A DNA stretch of 64,000 nucleotides, taken from NCBI GenBank assembly GCA_007748055.1, contig CP036279.1, positions 5,828,001 through 5,892,000 of the forward strand, read 5' to 3'. How positions within the stretch are numbered: position 1 is the stretch's first letter; every line of letters starts with the position of its first letter. The position numbers and the translations under genes were made by a program. Positions 35,217-43,335 of this stretch are shown piece after piece. The notes below the pieces were generated by a model. That model was given only the letters and a program-made list of their open reading frames with translations, ran no database searches and was not told the origin of the DNA. Origin of the DNA: Kolteria novifilia. GTDB taxonomy: Bacteria; Planctomycetota; Planctomycetia; Kolteriales; Kolteriaceae.

Positions 35217-36485
35217 TTACTTCAGGAAGAATGGATCGGTGCTGATCATCGCGCCCCGGGGATCGGTCACCGTGAAGAGCCAGATGGTCGTCCCTTCCGG
35301 CACCGCGGCGATCAGCTTCTTCCCACTTCGCTCGGCGGGAACGCTGTGCCATTTGCGCTCGGCGAGTCGGCCGTCGTCGGTAGTGTAGTGGAACTCGGCT
35401 TTCTCGATCGGCTCCGGAGAGGTGACGGTGGTCGAGGCCTGCCCCTCCTCGAGCGTCGGCATCGAGAGGGTGGGCAACGGATCGCCGCCGCGCAGTTTCT
35501 GGTCAATGAAGAGCCCGATCTCCTTCGGAGCCCAACCGGAGGGGTGACTGTGTCCCATCATCGGCTCGATGCGGATGTACCGCTCCCCCTTGATCAAGTC
35601 GTAGCTGCGCGAGTAGCTGTCGAGCGGGTAGTGGATGTCGTTGGTGCCGTTGACGAAGAAGATCGGCACTTCGCAGCGCGGCAGCCAAACCGACGGTTCG
35701 TAGAGCCGAACCCAGTCGCGGCGATGTTGCGGGGTGAGCCGATCGGTTTGGCCTCGCTGGACCGACTCGCCGTCGTGGATGTAACCGCAGCCGTAGACGG
35801 GGACGGCGGCCTTGAAGCGATCGTCGACCGAGGCGACGAGGCAGGTCAGGTATCCCCCCCAACTGATGCCGGTCACCGCGGTCCGCTCGGGATCGACTTC
35901 GTCGAAGCTACGCAGCAGCGAATGGGCCCCCATCGCGGCGGCGACGGCGTGGTACTGCCAATCGTCGGTCACGTCACCGCCGGCGGCGAGGAACTTGGCT
36001 CTCGCATCGGCCTCGGGGCCTCCCTTTTCGAGCCGGGTTCGATTCCCCTTGCCTCTCGCTTCCTTGGTGAGTGGGCGTCCCGTTGCTTCCTCGAAGGTGA
36101 GGGTCTCGGTGGGGCGCCGCCCGGAGAGATCCATCGCGATGGCGGCGTAACCACGCTTGGCCCAGAGCCAGGCCCACTCGGCAAAGGCGGTGCCGCCACC
36201 GCCATGCAGGAGAACGACCGCGGGCAGGTCCCTGTCCTTGGAGGGATCGCCGCTGATCGACCCTGGGGTCGCGTAGTAGGCGAAGACCTCGGTCGGTTCG
36301 CCCTTGAATGGGACGTTGGAATAGGTGAGCGCGTGGACGGGACTTTCCTTGTCGATCCACGTGACGCTCGGCGGCTTGGTAAGAGCCTCGAGATCCCAAG
36401 GCATGTTGTCCGAGGCCAAAGCGTCCGCCGTGGTGACGGGGGACAACATCAAGAGGCAAGCGAGAGCGTGGAGGGGACGGCGCAT
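35217..36485 (-). CDS. Exported alpha/beta hydrolase (acetyl-xylan esterase/dienelactone hydrolase-like)
   Basis: A 422-residue secreted hydrolase from the ATG at 36485, with a signal peptide (MRRPLHALACLLMLSPVTTA). The oxyanion region is VVLLHGGGGTAFAEWAW. The nucleophile elbow is TGISWGGYL (Ser between Ile and Trp). An Asp is likely in FFVNGTNDIHYP and a His in MMGHSHPSGW, giving a complete catalytic triad. The last 90 residues (after about 330) are a small beta-rich extension (EKAEFHYTTDDGRLAERKWH). Such proteins in planctomycetes are usually annotated as acetyl-xylan esterase or prolyl-oligopeptidase-like; the true substrate is not evident. It is a single gene, 124 bp downstream of the Nramp transporter gene on the same strand, so possible co-transcription cannot be excluded. 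Confidence 0.82.
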   Translation of the reverse strand: MRRPLHALACLLMLSPVTTADALASDNMPWDLEALTKPPSVTWIDKESPVHALTYSNVPFKGEPTEVFAYYATPGSISGDPSKDRDLPAVVLLHGGGGTAFAEWAWLWAKRGYAAIAMDLSGRRPTETLTFEEATGRPLTKEARGKGNRTRLEKGGPEADARAKFLAAGGDVTDDWQYHAVAAAMGAHSLLRSFDEVDPERTAVTGISWGGYLTCLVASVDDRFKAAVPVYGCGYIHDGESVQRGQTDRLTPQHRRDWVRLYEPSVWLPRCEVPIFFVNGTNDIHYPLDSYSRSYDLIKGERYIRIEPMMGHSHPSGWAPKEIGLFIDQKLRGGDPLPTLSMPTLEEGQASTTVTSPEPIEKAEFHYTTDDGRLAERKWHSVPAERSGKKLIAAVPEGTTIWLFTVTDPRGAMISTDPFFLK

Positions 36486-36608
36486 CGGTTCTCCTTCGGG
36501 GCGTGACACGGACCACGGGCCCTCGCATTCTAAGGAGGATTCTCCCCGCTTGCGAATGCCAAGACACGCGGGAATGGCGGGATCGGCCAAGGAGCCGACG
36601 ACGCGAGG

Positions 36609-37913
36609 TCAACTGCCGTAGCCGGTCGCCTGTTGCCAGAGCATCACGACATTGAGGACCAACAGGATCATCCCGAGCACCCAACCGAGGACCGAGACGA
36701 AGATTCCGTTGGTGAACTTGCCCATGTACTCGCGCTTGGCGGTGAAGTGCAAGAGCGGGAAGAGCGCGAAGGGAAGCTGTAGCGAGAGAATGACCTGGCT
36801 CCAGACGAGGACGTCGATCGGTTCCATGCCAAGGACGATGCAGAGGATCGCCGGGGCCATGGTGACGATGCGGGTTCCGAGTCGAAGATAGAAGAGGTTG
36901 ATGTTCTCGATCTTGAGGAAGCCCTCGAAGACGTATTGGCCGGCGAGGGTCGCGGCGGTCGACGAGGCGACGCCCGAGATCAGCAGGGCGACCGCGAAGG
37001 TGATCGAGGCCCAACTCCCCAAGGCGGGGGCGAGGGTCTCGTAGGCGTCCTCGAAGGAGGCGATGACCTTGCCGCTTTCGAGAAAGATCGGATGGAAGAC
37101 CGCGGCGGCGACGATCAGGATGGCGGCGTTGATGAACCAGGCGGCGGTGAGGTTGATGATCGTGTCCCAGCGGGTGTACTCGAGGAAGGTCTTCGTGGGG
37201 AGTTTCTCCTTGGCGACGCGCGAGATGACCAGGCCGGAGTGCAGGTAGAGGTTGTGCGGCATGATCGTCGCTCCGATCACCCCCACGGTGATAACGATGG
37301 CGCTGGGCTTCGACCAAGCGGTCCCGTCGGGAACGAACGAATGGAAGAGAATCAGCCCGAAGTCGGGCTCGGCGAAGAAGACCTCGGCGATGTAGATGCC
37401 CGCGACCGTCGTCAGGAAGACGAAGAAGGTCGACTCGACGATCCGGTAGCCCCAGCGGTTGAGCAAGAGAATCAAGAGCACGTCGATGAAGGTGATCACC
37501 GCGCCCGAGAGCAGCGAGATGCCGAAGAGGAGTTTCAGCGCCACCGCGACGCCGATGATCTCGGCCAAGTCGGTCGCCATCATCGACACGACGGCGGCGA
37601 GAAAGAGCGGCCAATGGAGCCACGCGGGGTAGTCATCGCGGCAATGGCGCGCGAGGTCCTTCGCGGTCGCGATCCCGAGTTTCGCGGCGAGTACTTGGTA
37701 GAACATGCCGATGATGCACGAGGCGGAGATGACCCATAGCAGCGCGTAGTTAAACTCGCTGCCGGCTTGCAGGTCGGTGGCCCAGTTGCCGGGGTCGAAG
37801 TAGCCGATGCTGACGATGAAGGCGGGGCCGACGAAGCGCCACCAGGAGACGTGGCGAACCGGGAGAGTCGCGCAGTCGGCTTGGGGTCCGTCGGGAGTGG
37901 AATCGTCGCTCAT
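36609..37913 (-). CDS. Nramp-family divalent metal transporter (MntH-like)
   Basis: Proton-coupled Mn(II)/Fe(II) importer of the inner membrane, 434 residues, about 11 TMs. The TM1 motif is IGYFDPGNWATDL (metal-binding D and N of DPGN), the TM6 motif is GATIMPHNLYLHSG (MPHN), and TM3 carries MMATDLAEIIGVAVALKL, the classical Nramp signature. Length and helix pattern match bacterial MntH, although it is closer to the group with an extended cytoplasmic N-terminus (MSDDSTPDGPQADCATLP). A 21-bp dyad 59 bp upstream (37972-37992) resembles operators of metal-responsive Fur/MntR-type repressors. Iron versus manganese preference cannot be read from the sequence. Confidence 0.94.
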   Translation of the reverse strand: MSDDSTPDGPQADCATLPVRHVSWWRFVGPAFIVSIGYFDPGNWATDLQAGSEFNYALLWVISASCIIGMFYQVLAAKLGIATAKDLARHCRDDYPAWLHWPLFLAAVVSMMATDLAEIIGVAVALKLLFGISLLSGAVITFIDVLLILLLNRWGYRIVESTFFVFLTTVAGIYIAEVFFAEPDFGLILFHSFVPDGTAWSKPSAIVITVGVIGATIMPHNLYLHSGLVISRVAKEKLPTKTFLEYTRWDTIINLTAAWFINAAILIVAAAVFHPIFLESGKVIASFEDAYETLAPALGSWASITFAVALLISGVASSTAATLAGQYVFEGFLKIENINLFYLRLGTRIVTMAPAILCIVLGMEPIDVLVWSQVILSLQLPFALFPLLHFTAKREYMGKFTNGIFVSVLGWVLGMILLVLNVVMLWQQATGYGS

Positions 37914-37971
37914 CGGGGAGATACCTCTTGGCCGGCGTCAGATCGGGAGGTGACTCGCCGCCGCTCTCCCA

Positions 37972-37992
37972 TGAGACTGAGTTTCAATCTCA
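37972..37992. promoter_or_regulatory. Candidate Fur/MntR-type operator upstream of the Nramp gene
   Basis: On the coding strand it reads TGAGATTGAAACTCAG then TCTCA. It contains a 7-1-7 half-site pair (TGAGATT-g-AAACTCA, 6 of 7 positions symmetric) overlapped by a second TCTCA half-site. It is placed 59-79 bp upstream of the start codon, where a metal-dependent repressor would act. No matching site was seen elsewhere in the window. Confidence 0.5.
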
Positions 37993-38143
37993 CGATTTGA
38001 CGTAGGCGTTCCTCAACCCATGTCAAGCCACGAGCGCGACACTCCGCCGGCAAGGCGCGTCTCGCGAAGCACCTCAAGCCAAACCTCGGCTGGATCAACA
38101 ACAGTCGGCGGCACCCTCATGACTCCATAAGCCAGAAAACCAA

Positions 38144-38200
38144 AGGTCAGGCCATGACCTGTCACGAATGACGGCTGGCCCTCGTGGTGAGTCAAGCCCC
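38144..38200. repeat. Divergent copy of the 61-bp GTCAGGC element
   Basis: Similar to 40576-40636 and 41032-41092 over about 50 bp (gccatgacctgtcacgaatg against gccattgcctgacacgaacg, then ctggccctcgtgg against ttggccttcgtgg). It contains a stem aggtca/tgacct. It lies in the 350-bp gap between the Nramp and methyltransferase genes, in which nothing else but the Nramp upstream region was recognised. Confidence 0.6.
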
Positions 38201-38263
38201 GACCTAGGTGATTCGGTGGTGCCGTTCGTTTTTTCGAGGATCACTCGCCCCGCGCGGATGGCC

Positions 38264-38953
38264 TCACGCATACGCCACCCAGCCGCGGAAGGCGAACCCG
38301 GCATAGAAGAGACTAACGCCCGAGAACCCGGCTTCGTGAAGAGCGAGTTCATCCTCCTCCGGAGAGAGGATGGTGAGGTGCTTTCGCATCGCCGCACCCG
38401 CTGTCGACGCCTTGGCCGATTCGACGCCCGAGGCGACCGCGAACGAAGCGTAGCGGGAAAACCACACCGATCGCCCCTCCTCCTCCGACGGCATGCTGAG
38501 ATGAGCGACCACGAGCGGAGCGCCCGGCGCGAGCCGGCGGTGAAGCTCGGCCAACGTCTTTCGCCGCTCCGCCCGGGAAAGGAAATGGAGCGTCAGTAGG
38601 CAAGTCGCCCCATCGAACGGTCCGTGCGGAGCCGCCTCGATCGTGCCCTGACGCCAGCGAACCCGCGGCGCGTGCGGCCCGAGCGTCCGCTGAGCGAGCC
38701 CCAGCATCTCCGAAGAGGGATCGACGCCGTCAAAGCTCCATCCCGAGTGGACCGTGGCGAAGGCCTTCAGCTCCAAGCCGCCGCCGGCCCCCAACACCAA
38801 CACGCGCCCCGTGGCGGGAACGCGTTCGGCCAACAGCAATGTCGTCATCCGGTGCAGCGACGCGAAGCCGGGCACGGTGCGTGGCGGCCCCTCCGCGTAG
38901 CGGGCGACCGCTTGGGGATCGGAGAACGAGCTCGAAGCCGGATCAGAGTTCAT
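38264..38953 (-). CDS. Class I SAM-dependent methyltransferase
   Basis: A 229-residue methyltransferase from the ATG at 38953 ([23 protein letters not shown]). Motif I is [16 protein letters not shown] (GxGxG with Asp/Glu following), motif II is [16 protein letters not shown] with an acidic ribose-binding Asp, then [40 protein letters not shown] is the post-I/IV region typical of UbiE/BioC-like enzymes. The start codon overlaps the end of the Rrf2 gene by 11 bp, so the regulator and enzyme are translationally coupled. The substrate is unknown; small-molecule detoxification is one possibility given the Rrf2 partner. The chain ends [11 protein letters not shown]. Confidence 0.88.
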   Translation of the reverse strand: MNSDPASSSFSDPQAVARYAEGPPRTVPGFASLHRMTTLLLAERVPATGRVLVLGAGGGLELKAFATVHSGWSFDGVDPSSEMLGLAQRTLGPHAPRVRWRQGTIEAAPHGPFDGATCLLTLHFLSRAERRKTLAELHRRLAPGAPLVVAHLSMPSEEEGRSVWFSRYASFAVASGVESAKASTAGAAMRKHLTILSPEEDELALHEAGFSGVSLFYAGFAFRGWVAYA

Positions 38954-39413
38954 GAAGGTCCTCCTCGGCGTGATCATGGGTACCACCGCGCGCCTCGATC
39001 CGGGATTGGACGTCCGCGCTCAGTGCTGCCAAGGTAACGTCACCGAGATGAGAGAGAAGGAGTTCCTCGGCCCGCTCGAAGGCCTCCTGCAAAGCGGCGT
39101 TGACGGCTTGTTCGACGAGGCAGTCGGGGCTGTCGTTTCGATGGCCGATCGCGAGTAAGGGAGGACTGCCCAATGCGTCGTGGACATCGCGCAGGGTCAC
39201 TCGCGAAAGGTCACAAGCGAGACTCCAGCCACCACCATGCCCCTTCTCCGAAGAGACATAGCCCCGTTCCCGCAGTCCCGCCATGGAGCGCCGCACCACC
39301 ACGGGGTTGGTGCCAAGCATCTTCGCCAAGACCTCGGAGGTGACCGGCTCCTGGCGTTCGGCCAGATGCAGCAGGAGGTGGAGCACCCCGGAGAGTCGAC
39401 CATCCCTTTTCAT
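38943..39413 (-). CDS. Rrf2-family transcriptional regulator
   Basis: A DNA-binding winged-helix protein of 156 residues from the ATG at 39413 ([23 protein letters not shown]); another ATG lies three codons upstream at 39422. The HTH is [43 protein letters not shown], the typical Rrf2 region with GHGGGW. The three Fe-S cysteines of IscR/NsrR are missing (only two Cys, in SLACDL and SPDCLV), so this belongs to the cofactor-free or thiol-sensing YwnA/CymR-like branch. It probably represses its own operon: an inverted repeat overlaps the promoter and start (39409-39435). The promoter position suggests that translation may start at 39413 without a leader. It is coupled to the methyltransferase gene. 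Confidence 0.88.
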   Translation of the reverse strand: MKRDGRLSGVLHLLLHLAERQEPVTSEVLAKMLGTNPVVVRRSMAGLRERGYVSSEKGHGGGWSLACDLSRVTLRDVHDALGSPPLLAIGHRNDSPDCLVEQAVNAALQEAFERAEELLLSHLGDVTLAALSADVQSRIEARGGTHDHAEEDLHEL

Positions 39414-39449
39414 GTAACTCATTAGATCACATGAATAAGGGAACGTCAA
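39409..39449 (-). promoter_or_regulatory. Promoter with overlapping inverted repeat of the rrf2-methyltransferase operon
   Basis: On the minus strand TTGACG (39444-39449) and TCTAAT (39421-39426) are separated by exactly 17 bp, a good sigma-70-type promoter. The start point expected 6-8 bp later is at or next to the ATG at 39413, implying a leaderless mRNA. A dyad with perfect 7-bp arms TTCATGT/ACATGAA (39409-39435; 8 of 9 when extended) spans the -10 box and the start codon. That is an ideal site for autorepression by the Rrf2 protein. Confidence 0.6.
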
Positions 39450-39608
39450 GGCCGTCGCTTCGCGGAGAGGCCCAGAGGAGCCGGCACCCCGTAGGCCAGC
39501 CTGTACGTCAGCGTGGTGGGGCAAGAGACTACGCAACGACACCTACGAAAGACCATCTTCTGGACCCACTACTTGCACACGCGAGCGACAGTCCGCCAGC
39601 GTGGCGGG

Positions 39609-40472
39609 TCAGGCTCCACCCGACTCCGTCTCCGGGGGATTGAAGGCTTTCTCCACGCGGCGAAAGCTCTCGACTTGGGAGCGGATGGCAGTCTCGGTGG
39701 GAAGGCGTTCCATGCTTGAAGCGCCATAGAAGCCGTGGACGCCGTGGGTCTGGGCCAGGACGATGGCGGAGTCCTCGGGGGTGGCGATCGGCCCTCCGTG
39801 ACAGAGGATGATAATATCGGAGCGAACCCCTCGGGCGGCATCGGCGATCGCTTGCACATCGCGTGAGGCCTGCGCGAGCGACTTGGCGGTCTGAGCCCCG
39901 ATCGTTCCCATGGTCGTCAACCCCATGTGGGCGACGACGATGTCGGCCCCGGCGGCGGCCATCTGCTCGGCCTCCTCGGGATGGAACGCGTAGGGCGTCG
40001 TTAGCAGATCGAGCTCGGCGGCCTGGCGAATCATCGCGACCTCGAGCCCGTAGCCCATCCCGGTCTCCTCGAGGTTGCGGCGAAAGACTCCATCGATGAG
40101 CCCGACGGTGGGGAAGTTCTGCACCCCCGCAAACCCGGCGGCCTTGACCTCCTTGAGAAAGACGTCCATCATCCGAAAGGGGTCGGTGCCGCAGACGCCG
40201 GCGAGCACGGGCGTGTGCTTGACGACAGGCAGGACCTCTCGAGCCATCTCCATGACGATCGCGTTGGCGTCGCCGTAGGGCATCATCCCCGCGAGCGAGC
40301 CGCGACCGGCCATGCGGAAACGGCCGGAGTTGTAGATGACGATCAGGTCGATGCCGCCCGCCTCCTCGCATTTGGCGCTGAGTCCCGTCCCCGCGCCGCC
40401 GCCGATGATCGGTTCGCGGTCGGCGATGCGGTTGCGAAGGCGCTCGAGAATCTGAAGACGTGTCGGCGGCAT
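39609..40472 (-). CDS. Phosphoenolpyruvate hydrolase-like TIM-barrel protein
   Basis: A 287-residue TIM-barrel protein resembling the PEP-hydrolase-like family (PF09370). Recognisable segments are [39 protein letters not shown] near the N-terminus, [70 protein letters not shown] and [14 protein letters not shown] at the C-terminus. In many bacteria such proteins are encoded next to an UPF0261 partner; none is present here. The enzyme activity is poorly established for the family, so the name denotes similarity only. The upstream gene on this strand is far away (41131), separated by the repeat region, so it is probably a single transcription unit. Confidence 0.88.
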   Translation of the reverse strand: MPPTRLQILERLRNRIADREPIIGGGAGTGLSAKCEEAGGIDLIVIYNSGRFRMAGRGSLAGMMPYGDANAIVMEMAREVLPVVKHTPVLAGVCGTDPFRMMDVFLKEVKAAGFAGVQNFPTVGLIDGVFRRNLEETGMGYGLEVAMIRQAAELDLLTTPYAFHPEEAEQMAAAGADIVVAHMGLTTMGTIGAQTAKSLAQASRDVQAIADAARGVRSDIIILCHGGPIATPEDSAIVLAQTHGVHGFYGASSMERLPTETAIRSQVESFRRVEKAFNPPETESGGA

Positions 40473-40575
40473 GCGAAGTCCCTGAAGCGAAGACCGAACG
40501 GCTAGCAGATGGTTGAGTTAGTCGATAGTCGCCGCGGTGTCCGCAGCGGAAGAGAAATAGTCAGCCCGCCAGACA

Positions 40576-40636
40576 ACCGTCGGCCAGGCCATTGCCTGAC
40601 ACGAACGCCGGTTGGCCTTCGTGGGGGGCCACAGGC
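40576..40636. repeat. 61-bp GTCAGGC-type element, left copy
   Basis: Identical to 41032-41092 over 61 bp, in the same orientation. It includes caggccattgcctg, a short stem, and on the minus strand a small open frame reading MAPHEGQPAFVSGNGLADG. Together with the right copy it brackets the 34-bp tandem array, as if the array lay inside a duplicated or inserted unit. The DNA between this element and the PEP-hydrolase start at 40472 holds nothing recognised. Confidence 0.85.
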
Positions 40637-40756
40637 GTTTCTCATCCTGACCTCTCCTTGGGGAGAGGTCGGCGAGCGCAGGGAGCCGGGTGAGGGAGAT
40701 TCCGGCGACGAATGGTGAGGTTAATTCGCAATGACGAACCCCCTCACCCCTAACCC

Positions 40757-41024
40757 CTCTCCCACAGGGAGAGGGGGACCGAGAGGCTTGCTCTCCCACA
40801 GGGAGAGGGGGACCGAGAGGCTTGCTCTCCCACAGGGAGAGGGGGACCGAGAGGCTTGCTCTCCCATAGGGAGAGGGGGACCAAGAGGCTAACTCTCCCA
40901 CAGGGAGAGGGGGACCAAGAGGCTTGCTCTCCCACAGGGAGAGGGGGACCGAGAGGCTTGCTCTCCCACAGGGAGAGGGGGACCGAGAGGCTAACTCTCC
41001 CACAGGGAGAGGGGGACCGAGAGC
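40757..41024. repeat. 34-bp tandem hairpin array, eight units
   Basis: Eight units with an exact 34-bp period (CACAG anchors at 40767, 40801, 40835, 40869, 40903, 40937, 40971, 41005). Each unit is the perfect palindrome CTCTCCC-ACA-GGGAGAG followed by a linker of the type gggaccgagaggcttg, with minor variants (caca/cata, gaga/aaga, cttg/ctaa). The first unit is preceded by ccctcacccctaacc, which with the palindrome reproduces the core of the 78-bp repeat at 17421 in inverse orientation. The units are contiguous near-identical hairpins without unique spacers, so this is not a CRISPR array. Confidence 0.95.
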
Positions 41025-41031
41025 TGGATCG

Positions 41032-41092
41032 ACCGTCGGCCAGGCCATTGCCTGACACGAACGCCGGTTGGCCTTCGTGGGGGGCCACAGGC
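41032..41092. repeat. 61-bp GTCAGGC-type element, right copy
   Basis: Direct repeat of 40576-40636, beginning 8 bp after the end of the 34-bp array and 38 bp before the CBS-protein stop. Confidence 0.85.
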
Positions 41093-41130
41093 CCAGCCTA
41101 CTTGAAGAGGAGTCACACCGTCCTTGCCTC

Positions 41131-41601
41131 CTACTCGAAGCGGTCGAGGAGAAAACGCGTGACGCGCTGGGGGCTGACGATGCCGGCGATCTTGTCGTTG
41201 ACGTCGAGGACCGGGACGTGGCGATGGCCGATGACCGCCATAACGCTGATCGCGGCCGAGGCGGAGTCGCTCTCCTGGACGTAGACCGGCTCGGCGGACA
41301 TGAACTCGCTGACGGGGCGACCCTTGAGTTCCGGGAGTCGGTCGGCCACTTTGTCGAGCATGTCCCTAAGCGAAAAGACGCCCTTGAGTTCGTAGTCCTC
41401 GGCGACGAGCAAACAGGCGATCTCGGCATCGGCGAGCGTCCGCACCGCGCGTTCGATCGGGGTGTCGGGCGTGATGGTGAGGAAGGGTCGGCCGGAGATC
41501 TCCGCGACGGTCTCCTCGGCGAGCGCTTGGTGCAATGGGTCGTCGTACTCGGGCGGCTCGTAGTTGCTCAGCGGATCTTCGAATTCTTCGGGGGTCGACA
41601 T
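41131..41601 (-). CDS. Two-CBS-domain protein, second of a pair
   Basis: A 156-residue cytoplasmic protein of two CBS domains, modules that usually bind adenosine nucleotides and regulate partners. CBS1 is about 30-85 (PFLTITPDTPIERAVRTLADAEIACLLVAED, GVFSLRDML) and CBS2 about 95-155 (SEFMSAEPVYVQESDSASAAISVM, IGHRHVPVLDVNDKIAGIVSPQRVTRFLLD). The N-terminal 28 residues are acidic and Pro-rich. Its ATG is 2 bp after the stop of the paralogous upstream CBS gene, so the two are certainly co-expressed. No effector domain is present; the partner may be the pseudokinase gene just upstream on the same strand. Confidence 0.9.
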   Translation of the reverse strand: MSTPEEFEDPLSNYEPPEYDDPLHQALAEETVAEISGRPFLTITPDTPIERAVRTLADAEIACLLVAEDYELKGVFSLRDMLDKVADRLPELKGRPVSEFMSAEPVYVQESDSASAAISVMAVIGHRHVPVLDVNDKIAGIVSPQRVTRFLLDRFE

Positions 41602-41603
41602 CG

Positions 41604-42083
41604 TTAGGCTCCTTCGCGTTGTTCGGTGGGGGCTTTCAGGCCGACACGTTGCACCATGACCTCGCGGGGGAAGTAGTCGGCGACGTACTCCATGAGTCCC
41701 TTTTGGCCGGTCAGGGCGGTCGGTTTGCCGTCACTGTCGACGACCACGATGAAGCGGAGCTTGTGCTGTCGCATGAGCTTGACCATGTCGACGATCGAGC
41801 TTTCGATCGAGGTCGCGGCCCATTCGGGCGAGAGGTGCTCGCCAACGGGACCGTCGATCGAGGCCGACGATTCGACGTCGCGAGCGAGGAGTTTGGCGAG
41901 TTCCCTTTCGGTGAAGGTACCGCGTGCCTTGCCGCTCGGGTCGACGACAATGACGCAGCCGAGGTTCTTTTCACGCATCAAGCCGATGGCGTCGCGAACG
42001 GTCGTTTCGGGGGTCACGACGAGGGCGTCACGAAGGGCGAGCCGTTTGATCGGTTCGTTCTGGAGATTCTGCTGGAGTCCCAT
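41604..42083 (-). CDS. Two-CBS-domain protein, first of a pair
   Basis: A 159-residue CBS pair protein. CBS1 about 12-70 (DALVVTPETTVRDAIGLMREKNLGCVIVVDPSGKARGTFTERELAKLL) and CBS2 about 82-140 (PEWAATSIESSIVDMVKLMRQHKLRFIVVVDSDGKPTALTGQKGLMEYV). It is related to the downstream CBS protein and separated from it by 2 bp. The upstream gene on the same strand is the pseudokinase-like protein, 244 bp away, so they may form one regulatory locus. Ligand and partner are unknown. Confidence 0.9.
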   Translation of the reverse strand: MGLQQNLQNEPIKRLALRDALVVTPETTVRDAIGLMREKNLGCVIVVDPSGKARGTFTERELAKLLARDVESSASIDGPVGEHLSPEWAATSIESSIVDMVKLMRQHKLRFIVVVDSDGKPTALTGQKGLMEYVADYFPREVMVQRVGLKAPTEQREGA

Positions 42084-42327
42084 GGCGAAGGTTCCTCCCA
42101 GGGAGATGGGTCGTCATCCGGGCGTGGATGCAGGTGGACCAACCGCTTTTGGCAGCATGAGGATACGCTGCCGTGAGCGCCGCCTCTCCATCCAGTGACC
42201 ATTATGGGAGATTCGGGGGCGTCGCGCAGAAAACTTCGGCGCCGTTGGGAGGTTGGGACGGAATGGCTTCGAATCGTCGCCCGATTCGAGCGCGGAGCGT
42301 GGTTGGCGGCCCGACAGGCGAGCGGCG

Positions 42328-43335
42328 TCAGGGGCCTGACATCCAGATCCCGAGCAGGGCGCCGAGGATGATCGCCAGACCGAGAGCCGCGAGGACGACG
42401 CCCATCGAGAGCGTATCGCTATCCGACTCGCTCGGCTGATTGGTCGATTCCGGCATGACGGAGTTCGATGTCGACTTCCCGCCAAGGGCCTCGCGAAAGA
42501 GTTTGGCCAATTCGGCGATCGAGCCGGGACGTTCGGGCGGGTGCTTGGCCATCGTCTGCCGCACGACCGCTTCGACCGCCTCGGGGACCTTGACCGAGGG
42601 GTTGCGCTCCGTGAAGCGGGGAATCTCGTTCTTGACGTGGGCGATGAGCGTGAGCATCTCGGAGCGTTCGTAGAAGGGGAGCTTGCCGGTGAGCAGCTCG
42701 TAACAACTGACGCCGACGGCGTAAATGTCGGCCAGCTTGGTGACGCGTCGTCCCATCGCTTGCTCGGGACTGATGTACGCCGGGGTACCGATGACCATGC
42801 CGGCCTGGGTCATCGCGGCCTCGGGATTGGCGTCGGGGGAGAGGATCTTGGCGAAGGCGAACCCGAGCAATTTGAGTCGTTCGTTGCCGTTCTCGTCGGC
42901 GACGATCATCATGTTTTCGGGCTTGATGTTGCGATGGACGACGCTGTGTTCGTGGACCTGGTCGAGCACGCCGGCGAGTTGATCGAGGTAGTCGGCGAGG
43001 ACGTCGGCCGGTATCGGGCCCCGCGAATCGAGGATCTCGCGGAGCGTGTTGCCCTCGAGGTACTCCATCGCGACGTAGAAAATGTTGTCCTTGGTCAGGC
43101 CCGACTCGAGGACGTTGACGGCGTTGGGATGCTTGAGATTGTGGAGCATGCGAAACTCTTGCAGGCGCCGCTGCAAGAGCTCGTTCGAGTCGGAAGAGGA
43201 GGAGGGACGCAGAATCTTGACCGCGACCGTCTCATTGGTCGTTAGGTCCATCCCGCGGTGCAACTCGCTGGTACCGCTGCGGGACATGATGTCATCGAGC
43301 CGAAACCGATCGGCGATTACCGAACCATCCTTCAT
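42328..43335 (-). CDS. Predicted membrane-anchored pseudokinase (Ser/Thr kinase fold)
   Basis: A 335-residue protein with a Hanks-type kinase fold and one C-terminal TM (about 310-332). ATP-anchoring K40 (VAVKIL) is present. However, the catalytic-loop Asp is replaced (HRNIKPEN, N136 where HRD has Asp), the metal-binding DFG is GFA (G158), and the glycine loop is reduced to SRSGTSELHRG. The reading is unambiguous at nucleotide level (codons AAC and GGG). Other kinase landmarks remain (YISPEQ, ADIYAVGVSCYELLTGKLPF, PPERP). The protein should therefore be inactive as a conventional kinase and act as a scaffold or ligand sensor, though pseudokinases with residual activity exist. It is divergent from the AsmA-like gene and followed by two CBS-domain genes. 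Confidence 0.85.
   Translation of the reverse strand: MKDGSVIADRFRLDDIMSRSGTSELHRGMDLTTNETVAVKILRPSSSSDSNELLQRRLQEFRMLHNLKHPNAVNVLESGLTKDNIFYVAMEYLEGNTLREILDSRGPIPADVLADYLDQLAGVLDQVHEHSVVHRNIKPENMMIVADENGNERLKLLGFAFAKILSPDANPEAAMTQAGMVIGTPAYISPEQAMGRRVTKLADIYAVGVSCYELLTGKLPFYERSEMLTLIAHVKNEIPRFTERNPSVKVPEAVEAVVRQTMAKHPPERPGSIAELAKLFREALGGKSTSNSVMPESTNQPSESDSDTLSMGVVLAALGLAIILGALLGIWMSGP

Noticed and set aside
40757-41024. Regular direct repeats resembling a CRISPR array
   Set aside because: The 34-bp units are contiguous and nearly identical, with no unique spacers, and no cas gene is present in the window.
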